In this document: positions 9,551 to 21,040 of the stretch, one piece after another
Layout of the letters: every line of letters begins with the position of its first letter
Numbering within the stretch: position 1 is the stretch's first letter
DNA from: Saccharum officinarum
Lineage: Eukaryota > Streptophyta > Magnoliopsida > Poales > Poaceae
Direction: 5' to 3'
Length of the DNA stretch: 64,000 nucleotides
Assembly (NCBI GenBank): GCA_020631735.1
Contig: CM036170.1
Coordinates: 64,185,737-64,249,736 of the forward strand
Translations under genes and position numbers: made by a program
Notes under the pieces: model-generated
Seen by the model: only the letters and a program-made list of their open reading frames with translations
Databases searched by the model: none
Told to the model about the DNA's origin: nothing

Positions 9551-12500
9551 TGTAACACCCTGGTGTTATTTAGCCTCATAATGCATTCATAATGCATGAT
9601 CATGGCATGACATTACCATAAGCATCGTCATTTCATGTGCATCCTTCTTGAAACATGACCTTGCAACATTGCAACATATGTATGTTATGGGTGCCAGTGA
9701 TAATATCATGTATCTGGACCATGCTAGTACATGTGCTAAGTTTGCTATGCTTGAAAACATGTGAAATATGCTCCTGAAACATAGGCAACATTAGGTCTCA
9801 ATAATTTTGTTAGTAATGTTTCATTAGTTATATTAATAGTGTTTCAATGCCTACTTGTGAAACTTTCATGCTTATGTGATGCTACTTTGTGATTAGGGCC
9901 TTGTCAATAGTTGTAGCATGCTAGTAATCCAAAATGACATAGGGTTTATGTTTATACCATGCCCTAATTCCATCCTGACCCATGCTTTGACTAGTTGACC
10001 ATTAGGACCTTCCTTGTTTGACCTGACAAAAAGTATAGCCTAAAGTTTTTGCATGGTTGTGCCACCTTAACAAAGTTTGTGCCAAATTTCATGAGGAACA
10101 AAAGTTGTTTTGGGGTCATCTCATGAAAATGCCTAGAACCTACTCAAACTGGGCCCACAAGGCAGTAAGAGGACTGCCCAACACTTAGAATTATTTCTAA
10201 GTCAAAAAATTGGGACAATTCAGTTTCATGTGCCCACCTTTGGAGCATTATAAATCTCAAACTGTGCTGAACTAGCTCTAACCCATATTGACACTTTTGT
10301 AGCACTCACTTAGCTCTCCAATATTGTTAATAACACCATCCTCTAATTCTCAATGGCTTAGGAGATAGAGTGCTGTGAAAATAAGGTTTCAGTCGAGTGA
10401 GTTGACTGAATCTCGGTTTCAGTTTCAAGGTGCCTCCCTTTAGGACCTTTTATCTTCCAATCTAGACCGAACTAGCTCAAGTCCATATTGACAAAATTGG
10501 AGATCACATGTAGGTCTACAAGTTTTCTAATATAACCTATCGCTAAATCGAGCTGGTTTAGGAGTTGTTAGGGGGCAAAGTCGGGCTGACAGTCGGCTAG
10601 GGGAACACTGATAGCCATCTCGGCATGGGCCTGGTGGCCGACAGCGCCAGGTCGCGCCCGCCACCTGGCAGCCGTACACCGACGAGGAGGCCGCGTGTCC
10701 GGCCAGGGGGCCTCCAAAGCTGTCCCAGCTCGTTGCCAGTGCCAGCATTCGCCCCTCCCTCCCTTCTGTCTCCACCGAAGCAGAGAGCTACGCCACCATC
10801 GCCACCGTGAGCTCCGACGAGCTCGTGTGCGTGCACCACCGTGCCATTTCCAAATCGGCTCGGCCAAAACCTCCGCCACGACCTCCCCTACACGCTACAT
10901 CCCTCAGCTGAGCCAGCAGAGCTCCGGGTAGAACGGAAAAGGTCCCTTCTTCTCCACCGCCTTGCTCGGAGCGCCGCCGAGCTTCTCCACCGCCGTGGCT
11001 ACGCCACTGTGGCCTTCCTCTTTCCTAGATGTCGGGTTCATCGAGTTAGTGGAGTGACGTAGAGTGGGTAGGTCCCGAGGTTTGCCTCAATCGGGGTCGT
11101 TTTCGTCATCGACGACGGGAGCCGAGCGCCGCCGTCCGCCTGGGCCGTCGGTGAGCGTACTTCGGTGAAGTTTAGTTGGGGAAAATGGTGTGACGAGGTG
11201 TGGGGTGACACGGAGGGCGCGATGGAGCGCTCGTCTTCGTCGGAAGGGTCACCGGCGGTGAGCAATCGCCGGCCGGAGTCGCTCCCCTGTCCGGTGTCCC
11301 CGACGGGCGGGGCCCGCATGTCGGCGCGCGGGATTCCCCCCTGTGTTGCTTGCTTGGGCCGCCGTGGGCCGAGCTAGCTTAATCGGACCGGGCGGTTTAG
11401 TTGGTTTAGATTTTGTTCTATTTCATTATTTCAAATAATTGATTTGTACTCCAACTTTGAAAATATGTATCTTCTGTTCTAGAGGTCCAAATGAGGTGCT
11501 TTAAATTGTGGTGTGCTCTACATAATGTCTAGTTTATTATAAAAATATAATATGTGCCATGTTTTATGATGAAATAAATAGTTATTAATTATATCTTTTA
11601 TTCATGTAGAAAAAGGAGAAAATGATATCTCTTTCTGTGAAGCTCCAAATGACATGAAATTTTTATAGTGAACTTCTCATACCATGAATAGCTTATGGTT
11701 AAATTTTCATGCAATTTGGATGTAGTTTGGTGGAGTTATATAACTATCTTGGTTGCTTGAATGGATCTTGTGTGAATTTTCATAATTTTTCTATAGATCC
11801 AGTAAGGGTGAAACTTAGTGAGTGTTGTTCTTATGTTAGAAAGATATTAGGAAAGATATGAAATCTGTTGTTTGATACTTTTCAATAGGGTTTTCTATTT
11901 ATGCTAGAAATAGACCTGTCATCTGTTATTTTTGATATCTCCATATCTGCTTGTCAAAATGAAGTGAGATTTTTATGGTAGCCTATGTGAAGCATTAGGT
12001 GGCTACTGTAAATTTTGTAGATTTTTATATATAGTTTTACTGTATGTTTCTTTAATCAACTAATTAACTAAATAAATTATAAAAGAATATTAAATAATTT
12101 ATTTAGAAGTTGGCATTATACTTTCTGATGTTCCTTTGATATGCACAACAAGTTGGTAAACTTAGTTTGGTCCAATTGTGCCTTTGAATCGTCACTAAAT
12201 ATTTAAATTAGTGATTCTGCTATTTCTGGACAGAATTACTAGTTCAGAGAATTAACCTATAATAATGATGTTTTCATGCTTGGTGATCTATAGCAAAGTT
12301 GTTGAAAATTTCATGAACTAGTTACTGGTAAATTTTGGTAGCATTTGGACTTATAGTTTAGAAATGACAGCTGTTTCAAGCTGGGTTCAGTTTTGGCAGT
12401 ACTGTCTGTCTTTTAGAACAGATTCTGTACATATGCTATTTTAACTTGGTAAATGATGAAATCATGCTTAGATGTTTCTAAATAAAATATAGACAATTTC

Positions 12501-14520
12501 ATAAGCTTTCCAGAATGTCCTTTTTCAGGTCATTTGGATTTGTAGAACTCCAGTTGTGAGTTTTCTTAGCTACTGTTGATATTATGTGGTAAATACTAGA
12601 TTGTTGGAATCTTGTTATATGTGTGTTTGATCTTAGCCTTGTGGAACCTAGTGGTTTCTTAGAGGTGTTCAAACGAGTTAATATCGGAGAGGAAATTTTG
12701 CACCTAATCTTGAAGTGATTTGAATAGAGCACCACATAACTTGGTTTTGTGCTTACAACGTTGCAATGTCATTGCATTCATCTTCACATCATTCATGCAC
12801 GTCCATAAATCATCATGTCATTTTTGGATGCATACATGAAATTCATTGGATGCATATACATGCAATAGGTGTGTCGAGAATCGTGTTACAAGCGAAGTTC
12901 CGCTGGGCGTGGAACCCGAAGTTGAAGTCCGTTCGAGAACTGGAGGTCCAGTCCGACGAAGCCGGAGAAGACGTGGGAATCGTTCTTGAAGCCGAACATT
13001 GATCTCTCTTCTTTCGGTTAAGGCAAGCCCCGGAGCATTATAAGCCTCCTACTTTCAAAGCAATTATCTATCTATACATGTTATATGTATTGTTGCATTA
13101 CGTGATAGGAGTTGGTTGGAAACCCTTGCTGCATTGATAACGCTTCTTGTCCAGCAATTCGAACCTTGAATCCTAAGTAGACAGGATCGTATCTATGCTT
13201 AGCCCTGCTAAATTAGACCGGTAGAAGTCGGGTGATTTCCTGTCACCTGCGAGATATAGGGCTTTATCAGGTCACGGTTGGCTATATTTGCTATCGTGGA
13301 AGTGAACCATGTGTAATAAAATGAAATGAGACCGGGCGGGATGATGATAGTGAAACAGCAAGGCATGGAGGTCTTGGGTGTGGATCTATTCCCGTCTGTG
13401 TCGATTAAGGACCGAGACCTGGAGCCTTCTATGTCATTTTGAACGCATGCCTGACATTTAGTTGGCCGGCGTGAGGTTGCCGACTGCGAAGCCTAGTAGC
13501 TCAACTCAGGCTGCGAAGTCGAAAAGTGAAAGTCGCCTCGGAAGGGAGCCAGAGGGTCCAAGGGCAGGTGAGTTAAAAGTCCTGAGCATCCTGGCCACTG
13601 GTATCCCCGAGAACGCGGCGCTGTTCGGGCCCACCCTGAGTTGTACCAAAGGTTATCTACGGCTGCCTTTAGCGGGGTTTGCCGAGTGAGTGTCAGGAAT
13701 ACCCCCCTCAGCTGAGTTGGAATCGATTCGAGTCGCCGTTTCTCCCGGATAGTGAGAAACTTGACTGGTTATCTCCAGCGTAGATACACTAATTATTAAT
13801 GATGGTTCGGAATTGATGATAATGATGATGATGGCCTTATTATACCTGCTGTGGTTAATATTGTTTGCTCCTAATAAAATGATTGCTCTAGTACAGGTGC
13901 TAATCTAGATGACAGGTTAATGATTATTAACTCGATGCTTAAGCATTAATGATTACTTATCTGTAATAAGTTTTTCTGCAAATGAGTCAAGCTAGCCCAC
14001 CCTATAAAGCCTCGCATACTCCTTGGTGTCACCGTTGTTTCTGGTTTTTGGTGGGTAAGTCTAGCTGAGTACCTTCTCGTACTCAGGGTTTATTCCCACA
14101 TATTGCAGGTAGCAGATTCGTACTTGTTGCTGCAAGTATTGTCTTCGCCATGTGGGCGTGAAGACTAGACCATATGGGCATGGTCTCCGTAGTATCTCTT
14201 CTGGTATGCTTTTGCAGGATGTGACTATGTACTGGCAGTATTTGACCTCAATTGGTTTCAGAAATTATGTTGCTTCCGCAAATCTTTACTTTGGTTTGTA
14301 ATAAAAATAATTGTACTCCGATGTATGAGATTACTTTTGAACTGTTGTAACAAGTGTTGTGTTATGTTGAATCATTACGATCCGGTTGCTCTCGGTTTGG
14401 TTTGAAATCCCTCGTGATTTCGTGGACTACCGGAGTTATATGGGCTCAAGTTTGAGAATTTGATCGTTTTGGCGATTGTTTTTGAACTTGTGCTCTTATA
14501 ATTTGGACAGTTCCGTTACA
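9551..14520. mobile_element. Solo LTR, ~4.97 kb, Tekay/Del-like Ty3 retrotransposon
   Basis: The unit starts tgtaacaccctggtgtta and ends gacagttccgttaca, that is, TG..CA, and is flanked by the perfect 5-bp duplication GCAGG. No primer-binding site, gag, protease, reverse transcriptase or integrase is found inside, and the start sequence does not recur internally, so it reads as one LTR left after LTR-LTR recombination. Very long LTRs starting TGTAACACC are known from Tekay/Del chromoviruses of Andropogoneae; that lineage call is from memory. A GC-rich island with open frames occupies about 10560-11390 and is not recognisable as a gene. A second regulatory-looking part with a Ser/Gly-rich frame lies at about 13460-13690. 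Its orientation follows the TGTAACACC start only by convention. Confidence 0.75.
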
Positions 14521-15009
14521 GCAGGGATGCGAGCGGACTGGCAGAATGTTGTCAGAGGCGAATCTGAATCTCATGCACCGGAGATGGAGGGATGAAGAAA
14601 TGACAAAATGGTAAATAAACACCAATTAGTTAGATCCAACCAGTCCCAACTAAACTTTAGCCGGCTAAACTTTAGCTGGTCAAACTAGATAGCTAAAGTT
14701 TAGCTATGATTGTTCCAAATAGGCCTTTGTCATGTTGGCAGGTCATGGCTATCTAAATTACACGGCCGGATGGAGCAGATAAGCAGGGACGGCGCGCTGA
14801 AGATTTGTGTGCTGACGAGGTAGGAGGTGAAGGAGCAGTGAGCACGCGAGAGGCTGCCTTTTGTCTGACGCTAGCAGTGTGAAGCAGAGCAAGGGAGCAG
14901 AGTGGAGAATAGATGAGAGAAAGGTGTGGTATGAGAGTGTATACATAGTTTAATAAATTGGTTGCCCCTGTACCTGGGCCCAATGTCCAGGGAAGTAGGA
15001 TACCTCCAA
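14521..15009. other. Right flank of the solo LTR, no gene recognised
   Basis: Begins with the right copy of GCAGG. Contains a short run of imperfect repeats of ctaaactttagc (14650-14710), typical of grass MITE ends, but I cannot define an element. The minus-strand open frames near 14753-14983 have no recognisable domain. Confidence 0.4.
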
Positions 15010-15510
15010 CACATTAATTGATACTTGGATATACTATCATTTACAGTTTAATAAATTGAACACCTGATTAATCACCTTGCATTTAGTTCAACAATAGTTG
15101 TACAAAATTGATACTCCTATGTTCCAAATTATCTGTCGCTTTTGGTTTTCGTGCCGCAAGTTTGACTCAATTTGTAGAAAATACGTGTAACATTTATATC
15201 TGCAAATTAATTTATTAAAAAACTAGATTCAAAGATCTTTCCAATAGTATCAATTATGTACCATAAATATTAATATTTTTAATATATATTTTTGTCAAAG
15301 TTGTTTCTCGGGAAACGAAAACGATAGATATTTTGGAACAAAGGGAGTAGATTTCAGTTCGACGCATCAACTGATACTTAGATCTACTTGCATTTACAGT
15401 TCAACAAATTGAACACCTGGTTAATCGAGGACCTTGCATTTAGTTCAACAATAATTATACAAAAGTGACAGATTTTAGTCCGATACATAAATTGATACTT
15501 GAATCTACTG
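15010..15510. repeat. Direct repeat of a ~100-bp unit, interrupted by a Stowaway
   Basis: The words tgatacttggatatact, cagtttaataaattgaacac and ccttgcatttagttcaacaa at 15020-15113 recur as close variants at 15370-15465, and a third partial copy starts near 15480. The first two copies are separated by the Stowaway MITE at 15114-15347, which inserted at their junction. Confidence 0.75.
15114..15347. mobile_element. Stowaway-like MITE
   Basis: A 234-bp AT-rich element with long inverted ends: ctcctatgttccaaattatc at the left and the inverse of gatattttggaacaaaggga at the right. TA dinucleotides flank both sides (15112-15113 and 15348-15349), as expected for Tc1/mariner-type MITEs. Confidence 0.85.
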
Positions 15511-17573
15511 CGGTGAAAATCTTCCATCATCTTCGATTGAACCCTGACCATTTTTTCAATCTGTGGCATAATCTCTTCCTCCTTCTACAGATGTTCTTTA
15601 TTTGTTGTAACATTGGCCTCCGCCTTTAGCTCCCAAATCTTGTTACGTAAATCCAAAAGCAAAGTCCTCAGAAATTTTTCATATGAGGGATCGTGCCACC
15701 TAAAGAACTCGCAATCTAAGTCGCGCTATAAAAAACCAAATTACCATAAGTATAGCGGGATTTCAGCATTTGTATTGCAAAAATAGAATGAACAAGAAGA
15801 AATTGAGTTACATTATTTGCCCTGCAGCATCTATGGTACCGACATCCTGGGTTTCTATCACTCCACGAAATCCACCGAGGTGTCTTCAATCCGCAGCGAC
15901 ACAAAAGTGGTGGCTGGTATGCGTAGGGGTGGTTGTCGACACGGCACGGGATGGACAGCCCCCTCTTGTTGTAGCCTCATCCGCTGGAAGCCAGTATTCT
16001 TCTCGCTACGGCGCCTTGGGATAGTGTCGACCACTGGGAGGAGTTTGAGCTAGATGCAGCCATGGAGCAGTCAGGTTCAAAGTGTTGCACACTCTGAGTG
16101 AAGAGGTCGGTCTGGGTCTTTTATTGTCTATGCTTTTGCCTCCCGCCAAGGCACCAAAACATCCTTGAAAACCCTCGCACTCTCACCAAGATGAAATGCT
16201 ATATCACTGACGGTTCTGGGTACTATCCGCCTGTAGAAGAAGGTATGTTTTGGATCCTCTGTGCTTACATATAGGTATACACGTGGACCACAATCAAGAC
16301 CAACTGATTTAATTAACAGCTCAATCGAAGTAATAGTTCAATGGTTATACATTACTCATACATACTAATACAGAGGTTTTACCAGTACACATAAACTTCA
16401 TTAACATAAAAGTTTCACAAATTCTAAGACTTAATGTCGGATGGGTAGACAGTTTCTAAGGTACTCAATTGGTTGATGCAGTCCCGAAAGCAAGAGGTAG
16501 TGAACTATGGCGAAGATGGCAGCATCTCCGTCCACTGACACATTGTATCTATAAAGTGTGACTACTTCCTATCCAATCCTGCAAAGCATAAAAATCTATC
16601 CACAAACAGGGTCTTCAACGATCTTGTCAATTTTTGTGGTCTGAGTAGGTGACGAACAATGGCTTCAACAATCAACAGTCGGTTCGGGTGAATGCTCCAT
16701 CCCCAAGTAGCAAACAACATCATCTAGGGTCCTGGTGCCACCCCTAGCCGCCAAAAGGCAAGGTTGCTCGCATTGTAATGGTTTCTTCCAAAGTAAGACA
16801 TATGTTGCAATGAAGAAATTCCTAATATGAACAAAACTGATACCGAACCCAAAATCAATTGGAACCAAAAGCAAACAACGGGGGAGGAGGGTGACCGAAT
16901 CCATCTAACCTTCACGGGGCATTGTCCACGACGATAATGCAAGGTGCTCGAGGCAAGGGAAAGCAAAGGCAGGTGGGGAGAATGAAGATGAAGCAACTGG
17001 TGGGGAGAATGAAGACGAAGCAACGGGTGGGGAGAACGTATGACTTCGTATTGGAGTTTTTTTAGTGGTTCCAACAGCCGTCAATGCGCCGACAGGACCG
17101 AGGGGAGTTAGGGAACGGACCGGGCGGCTCTAGGTTTCTTTTCTAAACAGACGGTCCAGATTGATCGGCAGCGAGAACGAACAACACAGGATAAGTCAAA
17201 CAGTGTCTGTATTAAGCCGACCATTGCCACGCTAATCCAACACTATAATATGGCGATTGTCAGCCGTTAAACTGCTATTAGATTCTCCTAAAAACAACCG
17301 GAACCATACATGACAGTTTTACTTTTCGTTCATATATATATATACAGAAAAAGAAAAAAACATTCATCGCGTAGCAATATCTCCTGGAATAGTGAGAAAT
17401 AAGATAGGTAGCAAGAACAACAGTAGGAAACATAATATTCGAAAGAACTTTTTTTCATTGATTGATTATTTACATATACAATTTGGACAAGTATATGATT
17501 GTACTCGTTCGAAAACATATAATAACTAACCTAAACCATTAAACCTACTTATACTAACTATAAACTATTTAAT
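15511..17573. other. Unassigned stretch, probably partly CACTA interior
   Basis: Only short open frames without recognisable domains. A threefold repeat of the word gaatgaagatgaagcaac-type (about 16980-17035) is present. Since a CACTA end lies at 18268, some of this may be the interior of that element, but its other end was not found. Confidence 0.35.
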
Positions 17574-17831
17574 CTAAATATGATCATCTCGCCTCGCTCG
17601 CTTGGGAGGAGACGAGTCAAAGTCGGAGTCGGAGGCATCGGAGTCAAAGTCATCATCGGCGTCGGCGTCCTCCTCCTCCTCCGAGTCCTCCTTCTCGGAG
17701 CTCCACGAAGGGCTATAATCAAACGACCTTCAGTCGTCGGAGGAGACGTCCTCCTTGGAGGAGTGGTGGGCAGGCAAGTTGTCCTCGCTAGACGATGGGC
17801 TACTTGGAAACTTGATGGAGCCGTGTGACAT
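17574..17831 (-). pseudogene. Short acidic Ser/Asp/Glu-rich frame with basic tail, one internal stop
   Basis: From the ATG at 17831 an 85-codon frame runs to TAG at 17574, broken once by TGA at 17732-17730. It has a Ser-rich start (SSPSSSEDNLPAH), a long acidic run (EKEDSEEEEDADADDDFDSD) and a basic end (SPPKRARRDDH) that resembles a nuclear localisation signal. It lies about 440 bp inside the CACTA end at 18268 and reads away from it, the position expected of the first gene of such an element. I do not recognise the protein. The composition suggests a nuclear accessory protein; this is inference. Confidence 0.4.
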
Positions 17832-18019
17832 TTTCTTTGTAGATTGGAAGAGAATGGGATGATGGATGAAGACGAGGGGTGGTTTCAGAGGGCACCAAGC
17901 TTGAAGAATATGTAGAGGAGTGGTTACAGCTCTTTGGCTTCAGACGATGGAAGTAATGGTGATTTGACGTCCTTAGAAGTTGGGGGCATTCAACACTCAT
18001 GCCAAATTTTTTACCGCTG

Positions 18020-18268
18020 GTTGACCAAATGCTAGTTTACAACTGCCGGACAAAACATGTATCCCAGTTGGTCCGGCTTTTCATGCGACGAAGGAAATGC
18101 AACCCCGATACCACTGCCGCATCTACCGTTAACCGTCGGTAGTAGCAGTTTCCACTACCGGTTTCCTTCCCTAGGAGGCCTCGCTATCGGTCAGCCGACG
18201 ATGGCACAGTCGCTTCTATCACTTCGGCAGTGAAAGTAGCGCTAATGACAAGTCAATCTGTAGTAGTG
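18020..18268 (-). mobile_element. Terminal part of a CACTA (En/Spm-like) transposon
   Basis: Read on the minus strand the terminus is CACTACTACAGATTGAC, starting at 18268. The subterminal region holds short GC-rich words in both orientations (taccgacggttaacggta, accggtagtggaaactgc), as in En/Spm subterminal repeats where the transposase binds. The matching end was not found upstream, so the element is truncated, rearranged or longer than I could trace. The 3-bp target duplication cannot be confirmed for the same reason. Confidence 0.65.
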
Positions 18269-18271
18269 CTT

Positions 18272-18384
18272 GCTCCGTCGGCCGGGTGCTCGAACGCCTC
18301 CAACAGCTCGATCTATTGGTCGTCGGCGCGCACGGACTCGTCGGTGGCCGACACGTCCAGCTCCGTGATCCAGATGGGCAGCCC
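18272..18384 (-). pseudogene. GH10 endo-1,4-beta-xylanase fragment
   Basis: The minus strand encodes GLPIWITELDVSATDESVRA, the conserved GH10 block around the catalytic nucleophile Glu in TELD, then a TAG, then a continuation in the same frame (IELLEAFEHPA). Xylanases of this family cut the xylan backbone of cell walls. The fragment is only about 37 codons and ends right at the CACTA terminus, so the rest of the gene was lost or lies elsewhere. The family call rests on this one strong motif. Confidence 0.65.
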
Positions 18385-18429
18385 TGACGGCGAGCTTGTC
18401 CGCGGCCGTACAAGAGCGAAAGCTACTGC

Positions 18430-18755
18430 TTGGTGCACTTGGAGGCATTGGTGTCCAGTCCAGCAGCACGGCAGCGCAGAGGCTCGTCCATGCACGCGGC
18501 CAGGTAGTTGGACACGCTCGTGACGTTGCCAATCACAGCGTATGACTCCCTTGACTTGGCACTGGTCCTTCGCCCGGGTGTACTGGGCGACTGGACGTTG
18601 GTCTTCCACACACCGCCGGAGGCCGGAGAGACGGCGTGGCAGTATAGCCGCAGGACTCCGTCGGGATCGAGCGTGACCCGGTAGAAGACTTGCTCCTCGC
18701 CAGCACGGAACGTGAGCTGGAAGCCGGCACGGAAGGTACCGGTGTTCCAGTACGA
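18430..18755 (-). pseudogene. G-type lectin receptor-like kinase ectodomain fragment
   Basis: The minus strand gives SYWNTGTFRAGFQLTFRAGE, then VTLDPDGVLRLY and VWKTNVQSP, the pattern of the S-domain/lectin ectodomain of grass LecRK-type receptor kinases. The next family block, DQCQVKGV, is in another frame, so at least one frameshift lies near 18590. No transmembrane or kinase part is present. It sits head-to-tail with the GH10 fragment about 45 bp away, which is not a natural gene arrangement. Confidence 0.55.
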
Positions 18756-18789
18756 GGCGGCTGCAGCCGCACGGGCCGAACAAGCGCGC

Positions 18790-19270
18790 AGACGAGCTAA
18801 CCATGGCCACGACGGAGGCGAGAGATGAGAGATAGAACTGACATGTGGGCTCAGCCCGTTTGGATGAATATGGGACCCAAACAGAGTTTAAGGATCGGCA
18901 TGACACATTTTCAGAGTTCGAGGATTGGGATGACACACCCCACAAGTTTAAAGACCGGTCATGACACACTTCTGTAATTTATTTTATTATTACTCTCTGA
19001 ACACTCTCATGTGATACTCTTATGTGATACCCGATGTGACATCTCTAAACTTTAGCCTCTGGATGTAAACACTCCCTTATTATATTACTATTACACGTTG
19101 ATTGGAGAGAGAGTGAGTAATCAAGCGGGGACATGGTCAACATGCTGGGTCGGGTCGGGTCGGGTCGGAGGGCAGGCCTACTCACATCGTCTTGTCGCTT
19201 GTCAGCCAGCCATGGTCCAAGCCTCCAAGGTGAGGCGAGAGGCGAGAGCTCCGGGCCACTCGGCTTAGTC
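18790..19270. other. Noncoding stretch with short imperfect repeats
   Basis: The words ggatcggcatgacacatttt, ggattgggatgacacacccc and agaccggtcatgacacactt form three imperfect copies of about 39 bp (18890-18970). A (GGGTC)4 microsatellite lies at about 19145-19166. Sequence at 18990-19090 resembles one end of the MITE family seen at 19852. Confidence 0.5.
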
Positions 19271-19440
19271 TACGATTTAATAATGTGGTGTTATAGTAAA
19301 CATATGCTAATGATAGATTAATTAGGCTTAATAAATTCGTCTCGTGGATTGCTGACGACTTCTATAATTTGTTTTATTTTTAGTATTCGAACACCCCATG
19401 TGACACCCGATGTGACACCTCTTAAACTTTAGTCGCTGCA
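19270..19440. mobile_element. Partial MITE copy related to the element at 19852-20163
   Basis: Words such as taattaggcttaataaattc, gtctcgtggattgctgacga and ccgatgtgacacctcttaaa match the right half of the widespread grass MITE seen again at 20030-20160. Only one half is present, so the ends are undefined. Confidence 0.55.
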
Positions 19441-19851
19441 TCACAGGGCTCCTGGCTTCCCCAAATCGTCATATGGATCGACTAGTACTCCGTATTGTAT
19501 AAAGATGTAAACCTTAATAGCTGAGCTACTCCTTGCTATCTCTCTTCATCTCATCTCACAACTTCTCACAACTCTCACATCTTATAACTAATAAAAAAAA
19601 CTAAAGAGTGAACACTGTTTTTATGGGCGGTCGTCGGTTTGCCAACGTGCGACTCCACGCGCGGCACGCCCTCCGCTCCCTTCCATTCACCCCGAGATGG
19701 GCCCACCCGGCATTGACCGCCTATCTTGCGAAAGGAAACCTCCCGTCCACGTTACCTCGCGAGTCACGTCAATCACCTGCTCCTCCCGCCGATTCCGCGC
19801 CCCTGCCTACTCTCTTCTCGGGGAAAAAAAAACCCTAGCCAAGCTTGGAGC

Positions 19852-20163
19852 CTAGACTTTATTTAGTTCCTCCCCCAAAGTTTACACCCTCTCCCATCGA
19901 ATATTTTGACACATGCATGAAGTATTAAATATAGACTAAAAAATAACTAATTACACAGATTGCGATTACTTTGCGAGATGAATCTTTTAAACCTAATTAG
20001 TCCATGATTTGACAATAAAATGCTACAGTAACACATGTGCTAATAACGAATTAATTACGTTTAATAAATCCATCTCATGGTTTATTGACGAACTTGTAAT
20101 TTATTTTTTTATTCCGAACACCTCACGCGACACCTGGAACTTCACACCTGCACCTAAACGACG
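19852..20163. mobile_element. MITE of the GGCCTTGTTTAGTT family
   Basis: About 312 bp, beginning ctttatttagttcc and ending cacctaaacgacgcc (degenerate inverted ends). The interior has family words acacatgcatgaagtattaa, tagactaaaaaataactaat and cctaattagtccatgatttg. The target duplication is not clear. Confidence 0.65.
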
Positions 20164-20824
20164 CCTCAACGCGCCGCCGCATGGATCCTCGACGCGGGGG
20201 CAAGAATAGCGGTCGTGGCGTCACCGCACGGCCAACCGGAGCGCTCGGTCCCCCTCCCGGCCAGCAGTGGCGCACGCACCCCTTCCATCCCAGCCGGCGG
20301 CGCTCAAATCGTTGGAGATGGTGCCCCTCCGGCGTGGCTGCACCTCGACGACACCAACGCCGACGACGAGGCCACATCGGGCCGTCACTCCCTCCCTACC
20401 CTCAGAGGTCTGGGGCTCTCGCACGGAGGATCTCCATTCGAGCAGGAGCAGCGAGGAGCACCACCGCGGAGGATCTACATTCGAGCACTAGGAGCAGCGA
20501 GGGCTACCGCGCTGGCACCGGCGAGGGAGGACGACTCCACCACCCTTGTCCCTTGTCCAGGTACTACCTCGCTATTCTGTAGATGAACTCTTCATCCTGT
20601 AGATTAGTTTCAGTACTGTTTTTTTTTGTTGAAGCAGTTCGATTCAGCTGCCCCATTTAATAATATATAGGAAGACGTAGTATAACTATGCAACCTATTA
20701 AATATGAAAAAATGCAGATAGTCAACTGGAATTCCTTTGCTTCTATGAAACGAGAAATTATGCCCTCTGACATATCTAAGTACTCCTAGATGAGGTCTTA
20801 GGAGCGCACACTGAGATTAATAAA
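20164..20824 (+). other. GC-rich open frame, possible first exon, unassigned
   Basis: From 20181 a plus-strand frame runs 133 codons and a second one from 20215 runs 123 codons; a plausible donor (ccag|gtactac) lies near 20560. The translations are Pro/Arg/Ala-rich without a domain. It could be a first exon of a gene whose remainder was displaced by the Pack-MULE and LINE insertions, or a GC-rich accident. Nothing is recognised at 20590-20824. Confidence 0.25.
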
Positions 20825-21040
20825 GAGAGAATTATGAAAATGGCCTCAAAACCAATTGCGTTTAGGAAATTGGCCCTTTTTTTTTGAACTTAGCAATTTG
20901 GGCTCAAAACCAAAGTTCCTTTGGAAAATGGCCTTATGTTGTTAGTTTTCACCCCTAACGGTGTTAACTTTTCAGCAAAAAGACCATTTTACCCTTGAGA
21001 AAAATAAATAAAAAACAGAGCTTTATGTATTTAATTGTAG

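Noticed and set aside
10527..11377. Open frames on both strands in the GC-rich island of the solo LTR
   Set aside because: Low-complexity Ala/Arg/Pro/Ser translations with no domain; they overlap each other on both strands as expected in GC-rich DNA.
18270..18969. 218-codon minus-strand frame as one gene
   Set aside because: Its translation mixes frames of the LecRK and GH10 fragments; the genuine homologous blocks are in other frames for most of its length.
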